Source: Brachycybe producta (Eukaryota > Arthropoda > Diplopoda > Playtdesmida > Andrognathidae). From it: a DNA stretch of 64,000 nucleotides. The notes beneath the pieces are model-generated. The model had not been told where the DNA came from and made no database searches. It was given only the letters and a program-made list of their open reading frames with translations. The stretch lies in contig JAUPFP010000035.1 in NCBI GenBank assembly GCA_036925085.1, positions 821,501 through 885,500 of the forward strand, read 5' to 3'. The number at the start of each line of letters is the position of its first letter. Within the stretch, counting starts at the first letter, position 1. Position numbers and translations under genes: made by a program. Of the stretch, positions 45,105 to 55,178 are shown in pieces.

Positions 45105-45372
45105 GTTTTAGAAACTAGAAGGGTAGCTCAATCACTTAATATTTTCATGTTTTTATCTTTCAAAATAAGTTTTTTATGTCAGTTTGAAAATGACCCAACT
45201 TTAAACAGACGACGCTTTGTAGGCGACATTCTTTAATTTTTCCGTATAAAACGTTTATTTTGAAAGATAATAACATGAAAATACCTTTAAAAATACCCTC
45301 TTCATTTTTCTTCTGAAAAACAGAAAACTTTGACCATAAAAACTAGAAGGTAGACAGGAATTGTCTTTTAGG
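45105..45372. mobile_element. Copy of the CTAGAAGGGTAGCTCAATCA MITE family
   Basis: GAAACTAGAAGGGTAGCTCAATCACTTAATATTTTCATG... is mirrored by ATTTTGAAAGATAATAACATGAAAATACC...; same family as 18515-18715 and 37505-37780. It lies immediately downstream of the last raptor exon found. Confidence 0.7.
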
Positions 45373-45433
45373 GTAATGTGTTTTCTAGTTTCGTTTCAAA
45401 TTTCACGTACTACGACGACAATTACGTACGTAC

Positions 45434-48400
45434 CTTGAAGGGGTGGAAAGCTAAACTACTAATCGGACCAATCCTCTGGCCCATGAAACCATCATGGTAT
45501 TTGATTAGGCTCAAGTTTTCTCCCAAATACGAATAGATAGTTATAAACTGAGCAACCGAACCACTAAAGTACCAAAACAAGAAAGTAGACATCAGTTGAC
45601 TTGAAAAGAAAAAACTGTTAAAACGAAAAAAATCACCATGCAAATACGTCCGCAGCCGGGTGAACGGACATCGCTGTCGCTGCTTGCGACGTCTGATAAG
45701 TTTTGATTGACGAATTTGTACGAGGTTCCCATATCTTTACGTCTTCGGCAACACTAAGAGTAATCAACAATGGAAACTGTGTATAACTGAATCATTTCTA
45801 GTGAAAAGTGGAGACCACTTAACACGAAATTGAAGGGATCAGAACAGTTTTTTCGTGTTAACATAAATAATTTCAAAAACGTATGTTATAATACATTTAT
45901 GGTACTATGAGTACATATAAAACAATTGATTCATATACTTTTTTTAATATTTAAAACTTCCATATTGGCTCCGCCTACTGTTTAAAAATAAAAATCAGTA
46001 ATTGTGGACTGTATATTTTAGATATAAAGTCCCAGTTATCCGACCAAGCTAGTTTTTTATATAATAATTCCAATAATTCCTAAATAAACACAATTTTGTA
46101 ACTGCATATTCTTTTTCTTGCAGCAAATTCGTATTTCCCCGCCCTAGAGGGGCGGGGAACATTGTCGTAAGGTCAATAAACGATACTTTTCCGTATTAAC
46201 CGAGTTTGACCGGATTCGAGCTGTTCTAATTGATCCACATTAGCTCGGATAATCGGGGCTCTACTGTATTAATAGTGTTTATGCTGTGTGTAAAAAAAAA
46301 CAAGCCACTGATCTAAGTGTTCTTTTAAGTATCATAGGGGTTTTAAAAAATACATATGACCTCAAAGCGAAATTGAACAACGAGGTTCAAAAAGAATTTT
46401 ATGTAATTTTTATTTTGTGGTAATCGATGTTTTCGTATCATCCTTTTAGTCAGATCCGTTTTAAAATATACAGAAAACGATCATATTTAGGGATGGGAAT
46501 GAAATTATGTTTCCTGTAATAAATTTTCGTGTTAAACGGTTTTTCACTGTAGAAAATTATAAAGACCTGCCACTGATGATCTTGTCTGCAAAATCTCCCT
46601 GTTTACAATAGTGAACATTGACGACCCATCCAGAATGCTCATGCAGAAGTCCCACACGACTACGATTAACGTTTTTTTTAGTACCACATATTATATACGC
46701 CTAGCATATTGTTTACCAGTCGCTAGTCGAAACTCTTCTATCGTACATCCGCACAGACCCATCTCCAAACCCACACACGAAAGTCTGTTGATCGAGAGAA
46801 ATACTAGTGATGGAACTGTCCGCTCCAGTCATTATGTCCTAAAACAAAAACATTTCGAAATCACGACGATTTGTGATGAACAATATGACATAAAACAGCT
46901 GAATACCAACCTTGACTTTAAGTTCCCGCTCACAGTCCCATGTCCGAATTATACGAACATCACCAGAAGCAAATAGAAGACAATTATCTTGTTCCCATTC
47001 TAATACTAATCCAGCTCCTGAAGTTTTAATAAACATTGCAAAATTATCAATAAAAAGGCAAAAATAGATTATATTAAAAACAACCTCTCGTAGATGGTAA
47101 CATGTCTGTAAGTCCCGGCCATGCTGTTACCAGTTCTGGTTCTTTACCATCAACGGGTACATAACTAAGCCACACTTTAACGGCTCCATCATCTCTAGTC
47201 GAATATGAAAAAGTTTGTACGCTTTTTTTTTTTCGAATTTTAGAAGAAAGTTATGAAGGGGAAAGAAAAAATGTTGTATGCTAAGACGGGCGGAAATTTT
47301 CTTGTTATTCGCTTTTGTGTTAAATGGTTTTCACTGTATTTTGAAATAATTATTTTTATTACAAATTTCCTATTTTTATGACGGTAAATGCTAAATGACC
47401 CTTTGAAAATGACATAAAAGTAATTTTTAAATATAATAACTTAACGATCATGAACGTTAAAAAAATCCATGAACGTGATTCTTGTAGACAACTGATTTAA
47501 ATTTGAAAAGGTATTCAGTTTAAGGCCTTGTTCCCAATCCCAGATGCTAAACAAAATTAGTAATAAAAAAAAATTTATAAAACAACACGATTTAAAATAG
47601 TACATTCAAAGCTTAGAACAGAAAATCCCACCTGCAGAATTCCTTATCGGCAACTGCTATGTGCGGTTCGTAAGGATGAAACCTCATAACGGTTGGTATG
47701 TTTGGATTTCGATTGATGAACACTTGGTTATCAAACCTCATCGTTGCTGAAAAACACATCATTTTTTTTAAAGACAAAAATACTTTATTTTATTAATCTA
47801 TTATAAGACTTGCAAGAAAAGAAAATATTATGATGCGTGTCGGTGGTTATTTACTTCTGGAATTTGCTTTCCCTTTTCTATCAATTGATTAGGCGACAAA
47901 AGCATGAATGAATAACGTAGTACATAAAAAAAGCTTTCCCTGATTGTTCAATTTCAAGCTTGCTGTATCTTCTTATTTAATTTCAAGACCTATAAATATT
48001 TCTGGCTTACTATCTCGCTTCTGTTCAACTTCGGCTTCTTTACGAATCCTTGCATTCCTGAGAAACCTCCATTCGTGCTCGTTGTATAAACTGCTCTCGG
48101 GATCCATTTCATCGACAAACTATCCATACACAAAGTAAAAAGGAAAACGTAAAACGTAATTGACGGGAACTACCTTTGCCCTTATCGTCCCGATGACTAT
48201 ATCCGAGCCATATGTTACTAACTTCGGGAAAAGGGTCAGAACACAGCGTCACGAGACCGACCCATATTTTAGAGTAGATCGCTGCTTCCATATGGAATTC
48301 CGAGATGGTATGAAACGAGCCCAGAGCCTCCTCCTCCTCCTCCACCACCACTTACGGATGATACAGAAAGAGACTCGCCTTACTTTAGGAGGCTCGTTAA

Positions 48401-48448
48401 TGCTTAGGTAATTGTTGTCCAATATACTACCATTGTTACTACTCATGC
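45434..48448 (-). pseudogene. RPTOR: Raptor (RPTOR) C-terminal half with frame breaks; N-terminal half not found
   Basis: Raptor is the mTORC1 scaffold that recruits substrates. Exons found: 48448-48174 (end of the HEAT region), 48119-48011 (EHEWRFLRNARIRKEAE), 47746-47632, 47546-47446, about 47194-47085, 47017-46911 (SGDVRIIRTWDCERELK), 46838-46717, 46659-46567, 45753-45637, 45563-45434 (YHDGFMGQRIGPISSLAFHP). They cover most of the WD40 propeller, and most junctions are in phase. The first exon needs net frame changes near 48200-48215 and probably again near 48330-48350. The 47446/47194 junction does not join cleanly. The last strand of the propeller and the roughly 900-residue N-terminal half (RNC, HEAT repeats) are not seen up to 55000. 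It is either a real gene with sequence errors or a decayed partial copy. Confidence 0.8.
46018..46267. mobile_element. pogo/Tigger-like MITE in a raptor intron
   Basis: On the minus strand the right end reads TACAGTAGAGCCCCGATTATCCGAGC, a classic pogo/Tigger-like end; the left end TAAAGTCCCAGTTATCCGACC is its degraded inverse. No coding region. Confidence 0.65.
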
Positions 48449-48640
48449 CTAGAAAAAAACAATTTTTCAGTTATAATTATAATTCTATACGTTTATCTTT
48501 ACAAAGCATATACAGGAATAGTAACGTCTACTTGACCGGATACATAATGTTTTATTTTAAATAAACTTTTTGTTGAAAGTTGTAACTTAGACTATGCTTA
48601 ACGTTAATGAGGACGATCCTCCACCATATATTGATAAGCA

Positions 48641-48836
48641 ACGTTAGTGGTTGCATGGTTCTCTTCTGTCTGGCTGCGGTTATATTTCCAATGGGATTTT
48701 TCATGGAGGAGATTGGAGGTGTTACCATATCAACTTCCAACTCCCAACTTTCCAATTCATCTTCTTCATACTTGCCCTTTGGATCACCGTCATTTCGGAA
48801 ATTTTAGCCAGAAAAGTTTGTCTTCCTCATTTCTGA
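48641..48836 (+). pseudogene. MOSMO: MOSMO-like last exon broken across three frames
   Basis: MOSMO is a small four-pass membrane protein that limits Hedgehog signalling. Frame 1 gives GCMVLFCLAAVIFPMGFFMEEIGG, the start of the last-exon region; the next frame gives a short PYQLP; a third gives FILALWITVISEILARKVCLP, matching the conserved final membrane span and the terminal GKVCLP-type end. Two single-base-scale frame changes separate them. No upstream MOSMO exons are seen on the plus strand. It overlaps no other convincing exon. Either a decayed fragment or a poorly sequenced true exon. Confidence 0.6.
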
Positions 48837-50795
48837 CCAAAAATGAAAAGAGATCTTGTACATAATTTAAAAAGTATTCATTTTTGTGATATTTATTTAA
48901 TGTTATTTTATGGAGTTTTTTTTTAAAGAAATAAAAAAAAAAAATTTTGATTTCATTCTTTGTCAAGTTGATTAATTCATTTACTTTTACTAGATTATTT
49001 AAGATGTAATAAAAAAAATTAATAGAAAGCCATATATTATAATCTGTATTTAATTTATTCCCATTTTGGAAACAGAAATGTGTTCATGTGAAAATTAAGT
49101 CTAAAATCTTTAATTAATTATAGATAAATGCCAAATAAAATATAAAATTGCAAATAAAACTTCAAATATTTCTAAGTTATTTTATTTTTTAGAAATACAA
49201 ATAATCAAAACTTCGAAAAAATGCAAGATATGCAAGAAGACAGTCCATTTTATACAAATAATCAGTACATTCATATCATTTGCAACGTGTGACATAAATA
49301 ATGTGCAATCGCGGTAAAACGAACCCACGATAGAAGTAAACAATGTAATGTTAGTAAAAACAAAAGTAAATAACGTTTAACGTACATTTAAGTTTGTTTT
49401 TATTAAATCGGAACATTTCAAATATCCGAACACCATGCAGTTGCATTAACTAGTTTTGATTATCACGATTGCACTGTATTTCATAGGGACCATAGCTATC
49501 GGAGAAATCAGCTAAAACCACCTCCCTTTAAAAACAACAACAGTTAGGTTCAGTGCAATAGGTCGATGCGCCAATAACAGTGAGGCTAAGTACTCGAACA
49601 AACAGCTGTCATTTCTGAACAGCTAGATGAGGTTCCATCTATCATACCAAAATCAACTACACAGTGGGTTCTGGTTAATTAGGACACATCAGGTCCGACC
49701 AGGTGTACAACCAACTGCCTGTTAACAGTAGAAGCTTAGCAATGAACTTTTATTTTGCTGAGCAAATTGTTTATATACCCTAATGAAATAGAATGTGAAT
49801 TATTTCCAAACAAACCTAGATTTCTATTTAATATTAACCATGAAATTTGTTAATTTAATTTATAAATCATGTGATAAAACAAAAGATGTTTGATTGGACA
49901 ACACAGGCTTATGATGTAATTATTTAAATGTACTTTAAAGGTTACAGTTTCTCAAACATTCCATTTCTTTTCAAATAACAAACTTCAACATGAAATTAAC
50001 TGTTATTTTTTTGTTTCTAATGAATTGTTTTTCAGATGCGATATTTTTTTTCTTCTTCTTTAATAAAAAAATGTTAAAACGTGATATTTCAATTTTGTAT
50101 TATTTATACTATATTATAATTGTCATTCCAATTTTCAATATTGATTATGATAAAATAAAACAGAATTTGACCTCATTTTTTGTTTTTAGTGTTTATTCCA
50201 AATTATGTTTTCTTGTGATTCAAGGGGGTAAAATGTAATTAGTAATTAAATATTTGTACAGTGGAAAATGACGAGATTGTTGCAGGAATAAATGTTATAA
50301 TAAAATTTCACTTTAGAATGTAGTTTGTGGTGTTCTAAATGTTCATACAATTACTAATTCTAAGGGATGATTCACATATGCAGAAAGGAATTTTAGAGTT
50401 TATATAAGCGGGGGGGGGGGGGGAGAGAATAAGATGAGGAACACATAAAGAATTATGGGTCTGAAGTACACCTTCCTATTGGCTGGTAACATGTAATTCT
50501 TTGTGGCAAGAAGAAACAATTTCAATGTATTTTCTTCATAGATTCAGCCAAAATATAGGGTCATTCGAATGTCTCCATACATAGAGAATAATGTTTCTAG
50601 TGTTTGTGAATAAAGTGAGTTTGTCAAAAAAGTGATTATTTTCTTGTATGTATGGGGACTTTTGTAACCAGCCTGAAGATTGTTATTCTTGAAATTAGAT
50701 AAATTCTTTTTTCAGTTGAATTTTTTTCTGCATGTGTGATACATCCCCCCTGACAAAAGTACAACACGAGTTCGAGACAAAAAACACAACAAATA
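48837..50795. other. AT-rich intergenic, no exon identified
   Basis: I searched both strands for the missing raptor and MOSMO exons without success. A start with a signal-like hydrophobic run exists at 49990 (MKLTVIFLFLMNCFS) but the rest is low-complexity. A G-run lies at about 50409-50421. Confidence 0.4.
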
Positions 50796-50837
50796 TGCCA
50801 GAAAAAGCAGAGTTTTCAAACTCTGCTTTTTCTGGCA
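50796..50837. repeat. Perfect palindrome, 20-base arms, 2-base spacer
   Basis: TGCCAGAAAAAGCAGAGTTT at 50796-50815 is exactly complementary to 50818-50837. Flanking AAACAAAAC words are also partly mirrored. A perfect stem of this length in AT-rich DNA is unlikely by chance. Confidence 0.95.
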
Positions 50838-50839
50838 AA

Positions 50840-52419
50840 ACAAAACTAAAACAAATGTCAGCAGAACTCAAGACAAATTTATAACAAATCTGCGACACAC
50901 AATACAAACAAATTGTGTTTTGGTTTTGTTTCTATAGCTGTCCACAAAGATGTGCACAATAGTATTTACATACGTAAATCACGCAACTGTTCTGTTGTTG
51001 TTTTAAATACCAATTGTCCACAACTACACAGACACAGAGTTGAAATAATGTTGCATAGTACCGAGACAAAACAAAAACCGACTTCAGCCGGGACACGGAA
51101 TTGTTTGTGAAATTGCAGACAAAACAAAACACAAAAGTCGCAGAATTGTTCTAGAATTACCGCCGATTTGTCTCTAAACACTGCGTTTCTGCTTTGTCAC
51201 GTTGATGTGAACCCGTCCTCATGATAAATATTTTCATATGACTACTTTTGACTGTTTTACACCATAAAATGAGCATATGATAAAATCATAGCAAACAATC
51301 AGTGTCATCATAATATAGTATGACTGTCGCAATTTTATGATGTTATTTTTTTTTGTAATGAGGTCCCTGATATTTTACTGACAAACTAGAAGACACTCAT
51401 ACATTCTTTCTAATTACTAGACAATTAGTAAAATCATTTGGCGAGTATAGATATGCACATATTAGACAATGGTGCAGAATTTCCATAATAACAAGGCAAA
51501 CCAACATAGTTTGGCTTATAGGAATTCCACAATTTACCTATTTTTACAGATTTCATGATTTTAACTAATTATCCAACAATAATTTTGAAGAATTGATGAT
51601 TTTTTTACTTTGGCAGTAACATATAAAAACACATATACAATCTCGACCAGCCGCAATTACCAATCTGAATGCAAAGTAGAAACTCCAAACATGCTTCTGA
51701 TTAATCCAGGGATAAGAAAGAGGCGTATTTTACAGCTTAAAGGCAATCCAGTGGCATAAACTAGACAGAAACCGAGAAAAAACGGTTAAAACTGACATAA
51801 AGTTAGAAGAAAAAAAAACTTCTGAACAAATTTAGGAACCTTGAGAAGTCATTACAGGAAGTTATTAAGATTGTCATGTGATTGTAAAATAACATCTCTC
51901 CCTCTCTCTCTCTCTCTCTAGCTCACAACATTTAAATTACAAAAGCAAATTACTGAACATCGTTATAGCATGACAAACATTGTCATATGTGTATCATATT
52001 GCATCTAGTGGCTTCAGGGAGTTCTTCCTAGTGGCTTTGTTACTGACTTTTGCCAGATTTGTCTTCAATAACTAATAACCAAAGTGACTGATAATTGTGT
52101 TTACAAGAAGTTATAAGAAGTTTCTAAGTATTTTAATTAAATAACTTAAGTGGCAAAAACTGGGAATAACTAGTTATAACCAGGTTAAAATAAGGATAAA
52201 ACCCACTAGGGGTAAAAACCTTCTTAACCCTGGATTAATCATAAAAGCAACACAAAAACGTTTTTAAACCTGAACTAGCGCTCAAAGACTTTATGAAATT
52301 TTCATGATGACATAATTAAAATATATTCAAAAGCGGACAAAATACATAATTTCGCGCAAAAAATTTGACCTGATGAGATCTTGTAACTAAAATAGTTTCG
52401 TGCGAGTTGATGAGATGAT
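50840..52419. other. Intergenic, nothing coding recognised
   Basis: Contains a (CT)n tract at about 51896-51919. Words such as GACAAAACA and TTGTTTTGTC recur around 50770-51140, suggesting a decayed repeat. Confidence 0.4.
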
Positions 52420-52578
52420 TACTTGCGTCACCTTTAGAGGAAGCTTGTGACGTCAGAGGGATTAACGTTTTGTCTGATAGCAAATGTTTGCAACAATTTA
52501 AACAAAAGGGTTCTTGCATTCTTAACTTTTTGTCCATTCCTCTGACGTCACAAGCTTCATCTAAGAGAGACGCAAGTA
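52420..52578. mobile_element. MITE with TACTTGCGTC ends and long TGACGTCA-containing arms
   Basis: TACTTGCGTC/GACGCAAGTA ends; GGAAGCTTGTGACGTCAGAGG on the left is the exact inverse of CCTCTGACGTCACAAGCTTC on the right. About 159 bases. Second, more diverged copy at 15107-15297. Confidence 0.85.
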
Positions 52579-52757
52579 TAGTTCATATTGCAAGAAAATC
52601 ACTACAAATAAAATAACACTACATTCCGAGAGAACGGTGCGTAGGATCGTCACTTGATAGAAAAACTTCATTTACAAAATAAACGTTCACACTTGTTGAA
52701 ATTTTGGTTATTATCTCAGTTATATACAAAGTGACCAGAAAGTTCCTATCTAATGCT

Positions 52758-53513
52758 CAGGGGCGTAGCCAGGGAACCGCCAGACCCGCAACTGCGGGGG
52801 GCAGGAGGTTTGGAGGCGCAAAAAACAAAATGAAAGTCTGTATGTATTTTCAAAAATAATTGAATAAATTAAGCGAGTGATTCCGAATTACTCGCTTAAT
52901 TTATCCAGTTATTTTCGAAAATAAATCGACTTTCATTTAATATTTACTTTTAAAAACTATTGTATATACTTACACCAGTAAATGTTCATAGAGATCAATG
53001 GGCACGGCGACATTGACACCTCACATATGAATTCACACATAGCTATCTAATGGCAACATTTGTAATTAATTCTAATAGAAACCTATTAGTCACACCGTGA
53101 CACCTAAAGCAATTATTTTGCATAGAAATTTTTTTTTTGGGGGTGCTATTTTGATGAACGGCAGAACGGTCGGAATAACGGTACAAATAGTCGTAAAGTT
53201 AGGTTGTTGCAGGGGGTCCCCAGGTAATGCAGACCCCGATTTTTTTTTAAGAATTATGAAATGAAATTAGACCATTGTTCCGACTGTTCCACAATTTGTT
53301 CAATGGAAGGAAAGGTCAGAATAATGGGCAAATTTGATTTAATAACTCTAAAAAAAAACCCCTGCAACAAGTTTCATTTTACTAAACCTAATCTTCTGAC
53401 TGTTCCTACTGTTCCGACCGTTCACCAAAATAGCACTCCCCCCCCCAGTATGAGGGCTAAGTGGAGGAAGGGCCGGGGGGGCGCAATAGGGGCGCGTCAT
53501 AGCTACGCCACTG
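52758..53513. mobile_element. Non-autonomous hAT element with 8-base target duplication
   Basis: CAGGGGCGTAGCCAGG at the left and CATAGCTACGCCACTG at the right are inverted repeats. CTAATGCT flanks both ends (52750-52757 and 53514-53521), an 8-base duplication as made by hAT transposases. Inside are a 110-base hairpin (52829-52938) and further mirrored blocks (TTTTGATGAACGGCAGAACGGTCGGA against TCCGACCGTTCACCAAAA). No transposase. Confidence 0.92.
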
Positions 53514-53667
53514 CTAATGCTAGTTAGAAGGTGCTCTATAAAAGTTATGCTCTCCACTTCCTATTCTTTTCCACCAAAAGGACATCCTTGAGGTTGACGG
53601 TTGTCGTCAAGATAGTTTATAACACTCTTGCATCGATAGGAACTTTGTACTCACTCTATAGGTGGCA

Positions 53668-53948
53668 ACTAGGCTTGCCACCTTTCCTTCTCTGTGGAGG
53701 ACAGTCCTCCATCCGGAGGAAATGTCCTCCGACCAGGACCGTCCTCCATGAAGGCAAACATGTCCTCCAAACAATAAATTGTATAAAAACTTAAATACGT
53801 TCGTGGAGGATGGTCCTGGCTGGAGGACAGTTCTTCCGAATGGAGGACGGTCCTGGCTGGAGGACAGTTCTTCCGAATGGAGGACGGTCCTGGCTGGAGG
53901 ACAGTTCTTCCGAATGGAGGACGGTCCTCCACAGGTGGCAAGCCTAGT
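53668..53948. mobile_element. Foldback element with 37-base tandem repeats
   Basis: Ends ACTAGGCTTGCCACCT and AGGTGGCAAGCCTAGT are perfect inverted repeats. Inside, GTCCTGGCTGGAGGACAGTT starts units at 53813, 53850 and 53887 (37-base period), and the GTCCTCC/GGAGGAC words make each unit and the whole element self-complementary. Open frames here are repeat artefacts. Confidence 0.85.
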
Positions 53949-53949
53949 G

Positions 53950-55178
53950 GCAACAGGCATATGACTAAAACGCTTAAGGGGATGATAATCCCCCTCACAA
54001 ACCGTGATACATGTAACACAACAAGCCATACAACATGGTGTTTCGTGCAACTATTTCAAATTATGGAAGGAGACTCACGATATCGTGTATAAACAACACG
54101 TAGTTGCACGGTTGCTAGAAACCTTGAGCCTTAGAGCCCCTAACCCCGTTCATAATATTCTAGTTCATTTTTTTAATTTTTGTCTTTTGAACTATGCACA
54201 ACGTAAGTTCCAACGTAACAGTAAGCATTAAACATTTATTATAATCAATTCTTTCAGAAATAATTTGTGTTTCATATATTTTTTGTGCGTAAAATTTTCG
54301 TAATTCCTTAAAAGAATGCGCGTAGACACCAGGCACTGTGCAGTGTGCCTATTGTGCTTATTCGCTAAAACGGCCCTGCTCAAGCAGCCCAAAAAGCTTG
54401 TTGCAGAGAGACCATTTAGTCCAGAAGCAGCATAAAAATGCATTGTCAACATAAAACATTTATTCCCTGTGATAACAATCCCCCATTTGAGTATAAGTTC
54501 AATTGCAGTGTCATTATATATGCTTTATTTAATAGTACCCCTAAGAATTCCTCAGAATTAAACGGTTTGCTGAGGCTTAAATCAATGCGAGGATGCGGGG
54601 GGGGGGGGGCTCCATGAAACGTGCTTTATGAAACCGTTTCATGACTTTTGCAACATGTATGACATTGTGTAGGGGGCTTTGGATACAAAATGAAACCTTG
54701 CAACTGTTTAAAACAGTTGCACGAAACACGAAGTTTTTCGTGTATAACAAGCTTAACAGACGAGGGAGAAATGAGGTAATTAGTTGAACGTTTTCAGATC
54801 AGAAAGAAAGATTAAAAAACCGCATGCTGCAAGTTTTGTTCCGACATATGCACGAACAATTTCCGTTCCGTTCGTATGAATAAAAAAAAAACAGCTTACT
54901 TTAGGCAAGCTTTAATCGCGTAATAACTTTATAAGAACTGTTATAACTTCTGTGACCTCGTCACAAACATATTCGACAAATAAAACAAATTTTCAAAATA
55001 ATACCGAACTTCAAAAAGAGAAAAAGAAAAAGAAACAAGTCAACATACATTTTAAACGGAAATAAAAACGTTTGTGTTCGGAACTTCGGAGTAAGAGAGG
55101 AGGCGATAAGAGCAAATAAAAATACAAAAGACACTAAACGAGAAACCAAATTGTGTTTTATCTAGCGAGTAACTAACG
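53950..55178. other. Intergenic 3' of FBXO28; no gene
   Basis: Contains CTTGCAACTGTTTAAAACAGTTGCA (about 54695-54722), a perfect small hairpin, and a G-run at about 54599. A word TTTCGTGCAACT recurs at 54042 and, inverted, near 54715, so a decayed element may span 54030-54740. Confidence 0.4.

Noticed and set aside
48552..48755. Minus-strand frame opposite the MOSMO-like segment, considered as a raptor exon
   Set aside because: It matches no raptor region, and the plus strand carries the conserved MOSMO motifs.
49990..50238. Small plus-strand frame with signal-peptide-like start
   Set aside because: After about 17 residues it becomes phenylalanine, tyrosine and isoleucine noise from AT-rich DNA; no splice donor fits.
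53607..54092. Overlapping frames on both strands around the GTCCTCC repeats
   Set aside because: Artefacts of the 37-base tandem repeat inside a foldback element.
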